Source: Mycobacterium sp. ITM-2016-00317
Lineage (GTDB): Bacteria > Actinomycetota > Actinomycetes > Mycobacteriales > Mycobacteriaceae
DNA length: 64,000 bases
NCBI RefSeq assembly: GCF_002968295.1
Contig: NZ_CP134399.1
Location: 1,860,001-1,924,000 of the forward strand
Direction of reading: 5' to 3'
A program made the position numbers and the translations under genes. The notes beneath the pieces are model-generated. The model was not told the DNA's origin. It worked only from the letters and a program-made list of their open reading frames with translations, and made no database searches. Of the stretch, positions 8,159 to 17,041 are shown piece by piece. Each line of letters begins with the position of its first letter. Position 1 is the first letter of the stretch.

Positions 8159-9424
8159 ATGACACAGACCGAACAGGCCCAGGACTTCGACCACGCGATC
8201 AAGGACGAGGACATCGAGCGGGCCCAACTCCTGCTCGGGATCGATGCCCCGATCAGCATCGACGAACACCACCGCTGCCTGAGTGTGGACGGGATCCGCC
8301 AGTTCGCGATCGGCTACGGCGACGACAACCCGCTCTACGTCGATCCGGAGTATGCGGCGGGCACGCGGTGGGGCGGTCCGATCGCGCCGCCGATGATCCA
8401 CAGCGCGCTGTCCCGAAAGATGCTGGGGGATCCCATTCCTGACGACATCCGTAAGGCGACCAAGGGCCTGTTCTCCGGCGTGCACCTGTTCGTGTCCGGA
8501 CAGGACACCGAGTGGTTCCAGCCGGTGCGGCCCGGCGACGAGTTGTACGGCTTCGGCGGCATGGAGTCCACCGAGGTCAAGAACAGCGAGTACGCCGGCC
8601 GCTCGGTCATCAGGATCCGGCGTGCGGTGCGGATCAACCAGCGTGCGGAGGTCGTGGCGATCGAGCGGACCATCCTGATCGCCACCGAGCGCAAGAAGTC
8701 GCGCGAACGCGGCAAGTACATGGATCTCAAGCCCGCGAGCTACACCGACGAGCAGATCGCCGAGATCGACGAGATCTACGCCGCGGAGGGCCCGCGTGGG
8801 GCCGAGCCCCGGTGGTGGGAGGACGTCGCGGTCGGCGACGCGCTGCCGAAGATGGTCAAGGGTCCGCTGACGCTGACCGACATGATCAGCTTCCACTCGG
8901 GGGGCTACGGTTTCGGCCCGTACGGAATCGGCGGCGCCCGTGTCGGTTACCGGAACCGGCAGCGGGTGCCGAAGTTCTACATCAAGAACGCCGCGGGCAT
9001 CCCGGACGTCGCGCAGCGCCTGCACTGGGAGAACGAGTGGTCCCAGTCGATCGGCAACCCGATGGCCTACGACTACGGCGTGATGCGGGAATGCTGGCTG
9101 ACGCACTACGTCACCGACTGGATGGGTGACGACGGGTGGCTGGTGCGCCAGCACGACGAGATGCGCAAGTTCAACTACATCGGCGACACCCAGTTCATCA
9201 CCGGTGAGGTGACCGGCAAGCGCGTCGAGAACGGCAACGCGGTCGTCGACCTCGAGTTCCGGGCCACCAGCCAGCGCGGCGAGGTGACCGCACCGGCCAC
9301 CGCGACTGTCGCGCTGCCGAGCCGCGAGTTCGGCGCGGTCGTGCTGCCGCAACCCGACGAGGAGTTGCGCCGCAAGGCCGGGGCGATGATGGCCCGGCAC
9401 AACGAACTGTCGCGCGGCAGGTGA
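8159..9424 (+). CDS. FAS1-like/MaoC double hot-dog acyl-CoA hydratase or dehydratase
   Basis: 421 residues. The N-terminal half, with D-G-I-R-Q-F-A-I-G-Y-G-D-D-N-P-L-Y and later W-G-G-P-I-A-P-P, is the FAS1-like dehydratase hot-dog fold. The C-terminal half has the MaoC-type beta strands (W-W-E-D-V-A-V-G-D near residue 222 and G-E-V-T-G-K-R-V-E near residue 344). Such fused hot-dog proteins hydrate enoyl-CoA thioesters. It starts 15 bp after the P450 stop and overlaps the next gene by GTGA. Which half is catalytic cannot be decided here. Confidence 0.85.
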   Translation: MTQTEQAQDFDHAIKDEDIERAQLLLGIDAPISIDEHHRCLSVDGIRQFAIGYGDDNPLYVDPEYAAGTRWGGPIAPPMIHSALSRKMLGDPIPDDIRKATKGLFSGVHLFVSGQDTEWFQPVRPGDELYGFGGMESTEVKNSEYAGRSVIRIRRAVRINQRAEVVAIERTILIATERKKSRERGKYMDLKPASYTDEQIAEIDEIYAAEGPRGAEPRWWEDVAVGDALPKMVKGPLTLTDMISFHSGGYGFGPYGIGGARVGYRNRQRVPKFYIKNAAGIPDVAQRLHWENEWSQSIGNPMAYDYGVMRECWLTHYVTDWMGDDGWLVRQHDEMRKFNYIGDTQFITGEVTGKRVENGNAVVDLEFRATSQRGEVTAPATATVALPSREFGAVVLPQPDEELRRKAGAMMARHNELSRGR

Positions 9425-10269
9425 CGGTGCCGGGGGACCGGGCGCAATCGGTCGACACCGGCACGGACACCGTACGGGCCGAGATCGTCGACCGGGTCGC
9501 CGTGCTGACGTTCCACCGGCCGCAGCGCCGCAACGCGCTGCATCCCGAGATGTACGAAGCCGTGCCGCGGCTGCTGGAACGGTTCGCCGACTCGGTCGAC
9601 GTCGGGTGCGTGCTCGTCACCGGCGCCGGGACCGCGTTCTGCGCGGGCGGTGATGTGCGCGACGGCGGTTCGGCCAACGATGTCCCCGCCGGCGACCCGG
9701 AGGAGCAGATCCGCGCCCGCAGCGCCCTGCTCGCCGACAACGCCCGGATGGTGACGCTGCTGCACTCGATGCCGAAGGTGACGATCGCGGCGCTGCCGGG
9801 CGCGGCGGTCGGAGCCGGAATGAGCATCGCGCTGGCCACGGATCTGCGCATCGCCGCGCGGTCGGCGCGGCTCATCCCCGGATGGGCGAAGCTGGCGTTC
9901 TCGGGCGACTTCGGCGGTGCCTGGCTGCTGACCCACCTGGTCGGGCCGTCGCGGGCACTGGAGCTGCTGGTCTCCGGTGCGCCGATCGACGCCGCGGCGG
10001 GGGAGCGCCTCGGTCTGTTCAACCGGGTGGTCGACGATGCCGACCTGCCCGCCGCGGCACTGCGCTGGGCCGCCGAGATCGCCGCCGGACCCACCGCCGC
10101 GTTCGCCGGCACCAAAGCCAACATCTTTGACGCGCAGCGGTTGTCGCTCGCCGAGGCGCTGTTGCCGGAAAGCGAGCGGATGGTACGCAGCGCGCTCACC
10201 CAGGAACACCGCGACGCGGTCCGGGCGTGGCTGGCGAGCGCGTCGAACAAAGTGGGTGCGCACTCATGA
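9421..10269 (+). CDS. Enoyl-CoA hydratase/isomerase family protein
   Basis: 282 residues from a GTG that overlaps the preceding TGA. Crotonase motifs: V-A-V-L-T-F-H-R-P-Q-R-R-N-A-L near residue 26, the oxyanion segment G-T-A-F-C-A-G-G-D-V-R-D near residue 70 and A-A-L-P-G-A-A-V-G-A-G-M-S near residue 122. The tail has the usual E-x-L-x-x-E region (A-E-A-L-L-P-E-S-E) of this family. It overlaps the phosphotransferase start by ATGA, so translation is probably coupled. It is a second, non-identical hydratase beside the one at 5941, suggesting two different enoyl-CoA steps. Confidence 0.92.
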   Translation: MTVPGDRAQSVDTGTDTVRAEIVDRVAVLTFHRPQRRNALHPEMYEAVPRLLERFADSVDVGCVLVTGAGTAFCAGGDVRDGGSANDVPAGDPEEQIRARSALLADNARMVTLLHSMPKVTIAALPGAAVGAGMSIALATDLRIAARSARLIPGWAKLAFSGDFGGAWLLTHLVGPSRALELLVSGAPIDAAAGERLGLFNRVVDDADLPAAALRWAAEIAAGPTAAFAGTKANIFDAQRLSLAEALLPESERMVRSALTQEHRDAVRAWLASASNKVGAHS

Positions 10270-11729
10270 GCACGCGGCGTCCCGAGATCCCGGCCGACCT
10301 GCGGCAGTGGATCGCGGAGGTGACCGGGGCGGACGAGGTCGAGGTCAGGCAGGTCCCCGGTGGCGCGAGCAGGCAGGCGTGGTTCGTCGACGCCGGTACC
10401 GGCGCACAGTCGCGTGCCCTGTTCCTGCGCTACGACCCGCGGGAAGCCGATCCGGGCAGTGCCTTTCACCCGCTGCAGATCGAGGCCGAGATCATGGCCG
10501 AGCTGCACCGGCACGGCGTGACCGTGCCCCGGGTGATCGCGGCACACCCCACCCTGCAGGCCGTGCTGTTGGAACGGATTGGGGGTGACACCTGGTTCCG
10601 GCTGATCGAGGATCCCGACGAACAGGTGCGGACCGCCCGGGACTTCATCGACAAACTGGCTGCCCTGCACCGGATCGACGCGCGGGACCTGACGATCCCC
10701 AGCCTCGGCCCGGCCGGCCCGGTCGCCGGGCACGTCCGCGCGGAGATCGCCGCGATGCGGGCGCGACTCAGCAGGTACGGCAAACCCGCACCGCTGCTGG
10801 CGTTCTGCATCGACTGGCTGGACCGGCACGTACCCGACTACGACGGGCCGACCGTGATGGTGCAGGGAGACACCGGACCCGGCAACTTCATGTACTCCGG
10901 CGGTGTGGTCACCGCAGTCGTCGACTGGGAGCTCGCCCATTTCGGCGATCCGATGGACGACATCGCGTGGCTGTCACTGCGCACGGTGCAGGACACCTTC
11001 ACCGATTTCCCGGCGCGGCTGGCCGAGTACGAGCAGCTGTCCGGCCACCGGATCGACGAGGGCCGGATCTGGTACTACCGGCTGTTCGCGGAGACCCGGC
11101 TGGCCTCGATCAGCCCGGGCAGCATCGACACCCGTGCCTCCGCACCGCCCGCGTCACCCGATGCGGGCAACAGCCTGATCTACGGCATGCTGCACCGGCG
11201 CCTGCTGGTGGAGGCGCTCGCGCATGTCGTCGGCATACCCGAGGTCGACGTCGAACTCCCCCCTGACACGGATGCCGACACCCGCTCGGAGCACTCGCCG
11301 GTGTACGAGGCCGCCGCTGCGGCCATGTCCGGCGCCGCGGCCCGCTCGACCGATGCATTGGCGTTGCGGTACGTCAAAGGTGCTGCGCGACTGATGAAGT
11401 ACCTCGCCGAAATCGATCGCATCGGTGCGGTGGTCGATGCCCAGGAGACCGCCGAGCTGGCCGCGGTGCTGGGCTGGGCGCCGCGCTCGGTGCCCCAGGG
11501 GCGCGCGGCACTCGCGGAACTGGCCGGCCGCGGAGAGATCACCGACCGCGACTACGTCACCCAGCTGTGGCGCGGGATCAAACGCGACGACTACCTGACC
11601 CGCACCGCCTCCGGGGCACTGGGCCGGCGGACCTGGCCGCCGCTGCGGCATCCCGACCAACCCCCCACCCTCGAGCGAGGAGAACGAGACCGATGGGTAT
11701 CGCCATCACCGAAGACCACCGTGAGCTAG
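10266..11729 (+). CDS. Phosphotransferase (APH) family protein with C-terminal DUF6285-like domain
   Basis: 487 residues from the ATG that overlaps the previous stop. The aminoglycoside-phosphotransferase fold is shown by V-M-V-Q-G-D-T-G-P-G-N-F near residue 200 (catalytic loop, HxD replaced by QGD) and V-V-D-W-E-L-A-H-F-G-D-P near residue 220 (metal-binding DWE). The last 130 residues are a helical domain found fused or next to such proteins in actinobacterial CoA clusters, which I take as DUF6285-like. Substitution of the catalytic loop histidine by Gln is unusual relative to classical APH enzymes. Members near FadE genes resemble the kinase-like domain of human ACAD10/11, which acts on hydroxyacyl-CoA; that link is suggestive only. 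Confidence 0.85.
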   Translation: MSTRRPEIPADLRQWIAEVTGADEVEVRQVPGGASRQAWFVDAGTGAQSRALFLRYDPREADPGSAFHPLQIEAEIMAELHRHGVTVPRVIAAHPTLQAVLLERIGGDTWFRLIEDPDEQVRTARDFIDKLAALHRIDARDLTIPSLGPAGPVAGHVRAEIAAMRARLSRYGKPAPLLAFCIDWLDRHVPDYDGPTVMVQGDTGPGNFMYSGGVVTAVVDWELAHFGDPMDDIAWLSLRTVQDTFTDFPARLAEYEQLSGHRIDEGRIWYYRLFAETRLASISPGSIDTRASAPPASPDAGNSLIYGMLHRRLLVEALAHVVGIPEVDVELPPDTDADTRSEHSPVYEAAAAAMSGAAARSTDALALRYVKGAARLMKYLAEIDRIGAVVDAQETAELAAVLGWAPRSVPQGRAALAELAGRGEITDRDYVTQLWRGIKRDDYLTRTASGALGRRTWPPLRHPDQPPTLERGERDRWVSPSPKTTVS

Positions 11730-13858
11730 CCGGCGTCGTCCGTTCCTTCCTGCAGGCCCGTGGTGCCCGCACCGCGGCCCGTGAGCTCCTGGATGCCGAA
11801 ACCGAGGCGAGACCGGCCTTCTGGGCCGAGCTGGCCGGCCTGGGCTGGCTGGGGCTGCACATTCCCGAGGAGTACGGCGGCGCGGACGCCGGCCTGCCCG
11901 AGCTGGTGGTGGTGGCCGAGGAGTTCGGCCGGGCCGTCGCCCCGGGACCGTTCGTCCCGACGGTGATCGGCTCGGCCGTGATCTCGGCGGCGGGTAACGA
12001 CGAGCAGCGCACGCGCTGGCTGCCGTCGCTGGTCGACGGCACCCTTACCGCCGGGTTCGGGGCCGCGCCCGGTGTCACGGTCGAGGGCGACCGGTTCTGC
12101 GGTGACGCAGGGGTGGTGTTCGGCGCCGGGCTGGCCGATCTACTGATCCTGGTCGTCGGCGAGGACGTCGTCGTCGTCGACGCGACCGCCGACGGCGTCA
12201 CCGTCGACGTGCCCGCCAACCTCGACCCCGCCCGGCGCTCGGGCCGGGTCACGCTGACCGATGTCGTGCTGACCGCCGACTCCGTGCTGCCGGGCGCCGC
12301 CGCGGCCGCACTTGCGCTGGCGCGCACCATCGCCGCCGCCGAAGCCGTCGGCGGCGCGCACGACTGCGTCGACGCCGCGGTCGAATACGCGAAGGTCCGT
12401 GAGCAGTTCGGCCGCACCATCGGCACCTTCCAGGCGGTCAAGCACCACCTGGCGAACATGCTGGTCGCCGCGGAACAGGGCACCGCCACCGTCTGGGATG
12501 CGGCCAGGGCGGCCGAATCCGGCGAGCAGGCCTTCACGCTGATGGCGGCCGCCGCCGCGACGCTGGCGTTCCCGGCATACGTGCACAACGCGGAGCTCAA
12601 CATCCAGGTGCACGGCGGCATCGGGTTCACCTGGGAGCACGACGCGCACCTGCACCTCCGGCGGGCGGTGACGATGCGCGGGCTGCTCGGGGGCCGGGAT
12701 GCCCCGGCCGACGTGTACACCCTGACAGCCAAAGGGGTGGTCCGGGAGAACTCGATCGACCTGCCGCCCGAGGCCGAGCAACTGCGCGCCGAGCTGCGCG
12801 CCGAACTCGCGTCCTGGTCGGAACTCGACGACAAGCAGTTGCGGCGGCGGATGATCGAGACGGGCTACGTGATGCCGCACTGGCCGAAGCCGTGGGGCCG
12901 CGCCGCCGACGCGGTGGAGCAGTTGGTCATCGAGCAGGAACTCGCGCAAAGCGGTTTCAAACGACCGGAATACGGCATCACCGGCTGGGTGATCCTGACG
13001 CTCGTCCAGCACGGCACGCAGGACCAGATCGAGCGGTTCGTCAACCCGGCGCTGCGTCACGACCAGGTGTGGTGCCAGTTGTTCTCCGAACCCGGCGCCG
13101 GATCGGACGCCGCCGCAGTGAGCACCAAGGCGGTCCGCGCCGACGGCGGCTGGCTCGTCACCGGACAGAAGGTGTGGACCAGCAACGCCCAGCACTGCCA
13201 GCTGGGCCTGGCGACCGTGCGCACCGATCCGTCCGCGTCCAAGCACGGCGGTATCAGCACCGTGATCATCGACATGTCCGCCCCGGGGGTGGAGGTGCGC
13301 CCGCTGCGGCAGATCACCGGCGGCTCGGAGTTCAACGAGGTGTTCTTCACCGACGTGTTCGTCCCCGACCGGGACGTCGTCGGGCGACCGAACGACGGCT
13401 GGACGGTGGCGCGGGCGACGCTCGGGAACGAACGGGTCAGCATCGGCGGGGGAGCGGCCGGTGCGCAGGGTGCCGCGAGCACGATCGTCGACCTGACCCA
13501 GCGCTTCGGTGACCGGGTTGCCGGTGCCGCCGAGCGGGCGGGGCGCTTCCTCGCCGAGGATCATGCGCTGCGGTTGCTCAATCTGCGCCGGGCCGCCCGC
13601 AGCGTCGCCGGCGCCGAACCCGGACCGGAAGGCAACGTGACCAAGCTGCTGATCGCCGAGCACGTGGTCGCACGCGCAGGACTGTCCGCCGAGCTCTTCG
13701 GCGCCGACGTCGCGCTGTTGTCCCGCCCGGCGAAGGTGACCGGGCTGCTGGTGCTGGGGTCGCGCGGTATGACGATCGCCGGGGGCACCTCGGAGGTCAC
13801 CCGCAACCAGATCGCCGAACGGATCCTCGGGCTACCGCGGGACCCGCTGATCAGGTGA
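11693..13858 (+). CDS. Fused double acyl-CoA dehydrogenase (FadE34-like architecture)
   Basis: 721 residues from the ATG at 11693, overlapping the previous gene by 37 bp; the frame is open upstream. Residues 1-345 form one dehydrogenase unit (Y-A-K-V-R-E-Q-F-G-R-T-I-G-T-F-Q; H-G-G-I-G-F-T-W-E-H-D), and 365-721 a second (F-S-E-P-G-A-G-S-D; V-W-T-S-N-A; G-G-T-S-E-V-T-R-N-Q-I-A-E-R). Mycobacterial FadE34 and relatives share this single-chain form of about 710-730 residues. Where canonical enzymes have the catalytic Glu in an E-G-T context, domain 2 has A-G-G-T, so the base must come from another position or domain. Likely dehydrogenates a bulky side-chain acyl-CoA; substrate inferred from family only. 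Confidence 0.92.
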   Translation: MGIAITEDHRELAGVVRSFLQARGARTAARELLDAETEARPAFWAELAGLGWLGLHIPEEYGGADAGLPELVVVAEEFGRAVAPGPFVPTVIGSAVISAAGNDEQRTRWLPSLVDGTLTAGFGAAPGVTVEGDRFCGDAGVVFGAGLADLLILVVGEDVVVVDATADGVTVDVPANLDPARRSGRVTLTDVVLTADSVLPGAAAAALALARTIAAAEAVGGAHDCVDAAVEYAKVREQFGRTIGTFQAVKHHLANMLVAAEQGTATVWDAARAAESGEQAFTLMAAAAATLAFPAYVHNAELNIQVHGGIGFTWEHDAHLHLRRAVTMRGLLGGRDAPADVYTLTAKGVVRENSIDLPPEAEQLRAELRAELASWSELDDKQLRRRMIETGYVMPHWPKPWGRAADAVEQLVIEQELAQSGFKRPEYGITGWVILTLVQHGTQDQIERFVNPALRHDQVWCQLFSEPGAGSDAAAVSTKAVRADGGWLVTGQKVWTSNAQHCQLGLATVRTDPSASKHGGISTVIIDMSAPGVEVRPLRQITGGSEFNEVFFTDVFVPDRDVVGRPNDGWTVARATLGNERVSIGGGAAGAQGAASTIVDLTQRFGDRVAGAAERAGRFLAEDHALRLLNLRRAARSVAGAEPGPEGNVTKLLIAEHVVARAGLSAELFGADVALLSRPAKVTGLLVLGSRGMTIAGGTSEVTRNQIAERILGLPRDPLIR

Positions 13859-14287
13859 CGCCGGTGCGAACACCGGGACGAACACGGCCCCGGCCTCCAG
13901 CTCGTGCCGCTCGAAGCGGACCCGCAGCGGCATGCCCGAAACCAGTGCCGCCGGGTCGCATTCGACGATGTTGGTGACCATCCGCAGGCCGGGCTGTTCG
14001 GCGAGTTCGACCACGGCGATCACGAAAGGTGTTGGGACGTCGGGATGGAACTGCTGGTGCGCGACGGTGTAAGTGAACAGCGTCGCGTCACCGGAGACCG
14101 CGACGAACTCCAGTTCGCCCGCGCAGTCCGGGCACCCCTGCCGGGGCGGATGCACGTACTGCCCGCAGTCGCGGCAGAAAGCGATGCGCAGTCGCCCGTC
14201 GGCGCCGCCGGTCCAGTAGGGCCGGGACCAGTCGTCGACCGCGGGCAGAATCCGCGGCGGCTTCGCGGAAACGGGTGAGGTAGACAC
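13832..14287 (-). CDS. Zn-ribbon OB-fold protein (DUF35), thiolase/aldolase partner
   Basis: 151 residues. The N-terminal rubredoxin-like zinc ribbon has two cysteine pairs, C-R-D-C and C-P-D-C, spaced 13 residues apart, followed by an OB-fold. DUF35 proteins bind acyl-CoA and form complexes with SCP2-type thiolases; the characterised case is the ChsH2 DUF35 domain with the aldolase Ltp2 in cholesterol side-chain removal. The gene is divergent from just such a thiolase (14336) and overlaps the tail of the double dehydrogenase by 27 bp. The GTG start at 14287 leaves a 48-bp divergent promoter containing copy 4 of the cluster motif. Confidence 0.93.
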   Translation of the reverse strand: MSTSPVSAKPPRILPAVDDWSRPYWTGGADGRLRIAFCRDCGQYVHPPRQGCPDCAGELEFVAVSGDATLFTYTVAHQQFHPDVPTPFVIAVVELAEQPGLRMVTNIVECDPAALVSGMPLRVRFERHELEAGAVFVPVFAPASPDQRVPR

Positions 14288-14296
14288 CCCGAGAAG

Positions 14297-14308
14297 AGTA
14301 CACTGATT
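14297..14308 (+). promoter_or_regulatory. Copy 4 of the recurring 12-bp motif, in the DUF35/thiolase divergent promoter
   Basis: AGTACACTGATT, identical over 12 bases to copy 3 near the hydratase/P450 promoter. It sits in a 48-bp gap between two divergent starts, where a bound regulator could affect both genes. Confidence 0.45.
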
Positions 14309-14335
14309 AAACTCAATGAGGCCGGAAAGGGACGG

Positions 14336-15490
14336 ATGGTCACAGCAGGCGGGGCCGCCCCGGTGATCTCGGGCGTCGGGATCTCCCGAATCGGTCGACG
14401 CACCGGCATCCCCGGCGCGGACCTGACGGTGCAGGCCGCGGCGGCCGCCATCGCCGACGCCGGGCTGACCGCGGCCGACATCGACGGCATCGTGACCCTC
14501 GGTGACACACCGGCCGCCGAAGCCGCTGCGCTGCTCGGTGTTTCAGATCCGGGTCGATTCGGTGAACCGTTCGGGCCGAGCGGCCTGCTGGAACCACTGG
14601 TGCAGGCCTGCGCGGCCGTCGCGGCCGGGCGTGCCCGCCACGTGCTCGTCTACCGCACCGTGCAGATGATGGGCGGCACTGTGGAGTCAGGCCAGAAGCA
14701 GAGCGCCCGCCCGCCCACGGATAAACCCGCGAAGGGCCCCGGCCCGTTCGACCATCTGCTTGCCGCCCATGCCTATTCGGCAGCCAACTGGCTGGCCATG
14801 CACTGCCGCCGACACATGGACGTGTACGGCACCACCAAGGAACAGCTGGGCTGGGTGGCGATCAACGCCCGGCGCAACGCCGGCCGGAACCCGCTGGCGG
14901 TCTACCGCGATCCGATCACGATGGACGATTACCTGAACTCGCGGCCCATCTCGTCGCCGCTCGGGCTGCTGGACTGCGATGTGCCGGTGGACGGGTCGAT
15001 CGCGTTCGTGGTGTCCACCCCGCAACACCGGGCGGACAGCCCTTCCGGTGCGGTCACCGTCGAGGCCACCGGCGGAGCGTCCGGCGCGGGTGGATGGTAC
15101 GAACGCCCGGACTACCCGAACATGGCGGCCACCGACGCCGCCGCCGATATGTGGTCGAAGACCGCGCTGTCACCCGGGGACGTCGACCTGGCCGAACTCT
15201 ACGACGGATTCAGCTATCTGACGCTGGCCTGGCTCGAGGCCCTCGGTTTCTGCGCCGAAGGCGAGGCAGGCTCCTTCGTCGACGGCGGGACGCGGATCGC
15301 GGCGGACGGCGAACTGCCGCTGAACACCTACGGCGGGCAGTTGTCGGCCGGCCGGATGCACGGGTACTGGGTGCTGTACGAGGCCGTGCAACAACTGCGC
15401 GGCCGCGCGGCCCGACCGCGCTGCCGAAGCGGCCGGAGGTCGCCGTGGTGTCCGCCGGTGGCGGTCCGATCGCGGGATGTGTGCTGCTGA
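14336..15490 (+). CDS. SCP2/Ltp-type thiolase (probable retro-aldolase), with a C-terminal frameshift
   Basis: 384 residues as read. The fold is that of lipid-transfer thiolases: an A-D-L-T-V-Q-A-A-A-A-A-I-A-D-A-G-L start, E-L-Y-D-G-F-S-Y near residue 290, and N-T-Y-G-G-Q-L-S-A-G-R-M-H-G near residue 330. The usual nucleophilic cysteine segment is absent (G-P-S-G-L-L-E-P instead), as in Ltp2-like aldolases, so carbon-carbon cleavage of a 3-hydroxyacyl-CoA with the DUF35 partner is more likely than thiolysis. After about residue 361 the frame is lost: one G is missing near 15416. The other frame resumes with V-V-S-A-G-G-G-P-I-A-G-C, the conserved thiolase end, and would stop at 15498, overlapping the next ATG. 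Confidence 0.88.
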   Translation: MVTAGGAAPVISGVGISRIGRRTGIPGADLTVQAAAAAIADAGLTAADIDGIVTLGDTPAAEAAALLGVSDPGRFGEPFGPSGLLEPLVQACAAVAAGRARHVLVYRTVQMMGGTVESGQKQSARPPTDKPAKGPGPFDHLLAAHAYSAANWLAMHCRRHMDVYGTTKEQLGWVAINARRNAGRNPLAVYRDPITMDDYLNSRPISSPLGLLDCDVPVDGSIAFVVSTPQHRADSPSGAVTVEATGGASGAGGWYERPDYPNMAATDAAADMWSKTALSPGDVDLAELYDGFSYLTLAWLEALGFCAEGEAGSFVDGGTRIAADGELPLNTYGGQLSAGRMHGYWVLYEAVQQLRGRAARPRCRSGRRSPWCPPVAVRSRDVCC

Positions 15491-15491
15491 C

Positions 15492-17030
15492 ATGCTGACC
15501 GACGAGATCGTGGCTGCGGCCCGCCGGAATCCGGGCGCCGTGCTGGAAGTGCACAGCGACGTCAACCCCACGCAGACCACACTGGGTGAACTGTTCGCCG
15601 AAAGCTGCCGGCTGGCAGCCGGACTCACCGCGCTGGGTATCGGGCCCGGCGACGTCGTCGCGGTGCAGCTGCCGAACTGGCGCGAGTGCTTCGCCGCGCA
15701 CGCCGCGGTCTGGCTGACCGGGGCGGTGGTCCTGCCGATCGTGCCGATCTACGGACCCGCCGAACTCCGGTCCATCGCACGCCGGTCCGGGGCGTGTGCG
15801 GTGATCCTGGCCCGCACCACACGCGGGCGGGACGCCGCGGGCACGCTGGCGGCGCTGGCCGACCTGCCCGGCCTGGACCACCGCGTCGTGGTCGGAGAGC
15901 GGTTGCCGGGCACCATCTCCTATGCAGACCTGGCCGACTGTGCTGCCACCGGCTTCGCGCCGGTATCCGGGGTGCACCCGGAGGACCGTTGCCTGCTGGT
16001 GTACACCTCGGGCACCACCGCAGAGCCCAAGGGCGTGCAGCACACCCATGCGAGCCTGCTGGGCGAGCTCGCCGCGACCGACGAAATGCGCTCCACCACA
16101 GACGATCGCATCACCCTGTCGGTGTTCCCGCCGGGACACATCGCCGGCACGCTCGGCATCCTGCGGATGCTGTGCCGGGCCGACACCACCGTCGCGATGG
16201 ACACCTGGCACCCCGAGGCGGCGGCCCGGCTGATCCAGCGGCACTCGGTGAACAGCTCCGGTGGCGCGCCGATCCATCTGGCCGGCATCCTGGACGTCGC
16301 CGAGCGCGACGGCTTCGACCTGTCCAGTGTGCGGGAGTACACCACCGGCGCAGCCGGGGTCGCCGGAATGCTGATCCGCCGCGCCGCCGAATTCGGTGTC
16401 GGTGCCTACCGCTGCTACGGGTCGAGTGAACACCCGACCGTCAGTCTGGGGCGGCCGGAGGATCCGCTGGACAAGCGCGCGGACACCGACGGGCGGATCT
16501 GCCCGGGGACCGAGGTCAGGATCGTCGACGACGCGGGCCGGGACGTCTCGCCGGGTAACGCGGGTGAGATCCTCACTCGCGGACCCGAACTGTTCCGCGG
16601 ATACACCGACGCCGAGCACAACAGCGCCGGGATGGCGGACGGGTGGTTCCACACCGGCGACGTCGGACGTCTCGACGCGGACGGCTACCTCATCATCACC
16701 GACCGGAAGAAGGACATCATCGTCCGCGGCGGCGAGAACATCTCGTCGAAGGAAGTCGAGGACGTCCTGGCCGGGCACCCGGCGGTCGCCGAGGCGGCCG
16801 CGGTCGGCGCGGCGGACGACGTCTACGGCGAACGGGTGTGCGCGTTCGTGGTGGTCAACTCGGGGCACCGGTTCGGAGTCGGCGACGCCGCAGCGCATTT
16901 CGCCGCGTGCGGTCTGGCGCGCCAGAAGACGCCCGAGCGGGTCGTCGTCGTCCCGGAACTCCCACGAACGGCCAGCGGCAAGGTGCAGAAGCATCTGCTC
17001 AGGGCGCAACTGTCATCGATCAACGACTGA
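15492..17030 (+). CDS. Acyl-CoA synthetase (AMP-forming)
   Basis: 512 residues from the ATG at 15492, which overlaps the restored thiolase stop; an in-frame ATG at 15477 is the alternative. The AMP motif Y-T-S-G-T-T-A-E-P-K-G is near residue 175, G-D-V-G-R-L-D-A-D-G-Y-L-I-I-T-D-R-K-K-D near residue 390, and the C-terminal lysine motif R-T-A-S-G-K-V-Q-K near 497. It resembles cyclohexanecarboxylate- or aryl-CoA ligase-type members rather than long-chain FadDs by length and motif wording; this is a weak inference. It is followed after 11 bp by the SDR gene. Confidence 0.93.
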   Translation: MLTDEIVAAARRNPGAVLEVHSDVNPTQTTLGELFAESCRLAAGLTALGIGPGDVVAVQLPNWRECFAAHAAVWLTGAVVLPIVPIYGPAELRSIARRSGACAVILARTTRGRDAAGTLAALADLPGLDHRVVVGERLPGTISYADLADCAATGFAPVSGVHPEDRCLLVYTSGTTAEPKGVQHTHASLLGELAATDEMRSTTDDRITLSVFPPGHIAGTLGILRMLCRADTTVAMDTWHPEAAARLIQRHSVNSSGGAPIHLAGILDVAERDGFDLSSVREYTTGAAGVAGMLIRRAAEFGVGAYRCYGSSEHPTVSLGRPEDPLDKRADTDGRICPGTEVRIVDDAGRDVSPGNAGEILTRGPELFRGYTDAEHNSAGMADGWFHTGDVGRLDADGYLIITDRKKDIIVRGGENISSKEVEDVLAGHPAVAEAAAVGAADDVYGERVCAFVVVNSGHRFGVGDAAAHFAACGLARQKTPERVVVVPELPRTASGKVQKHLLRAQLSSIND

Positions 17031-17041
17031 AGGGCACGGAC

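Noticed and set aside
8123..9400. 425-codon minus-strand open frame
   Set aside because: Fully antisense to the FAS1/MaoC gene, with H/D/R-rich composition typical of a shadow frame.
12140..13663. 507-codon minus-strand open frame
   Set aside because: Antisense to the double acyl-CoA dehydrogenase; no motif or ribosome site.
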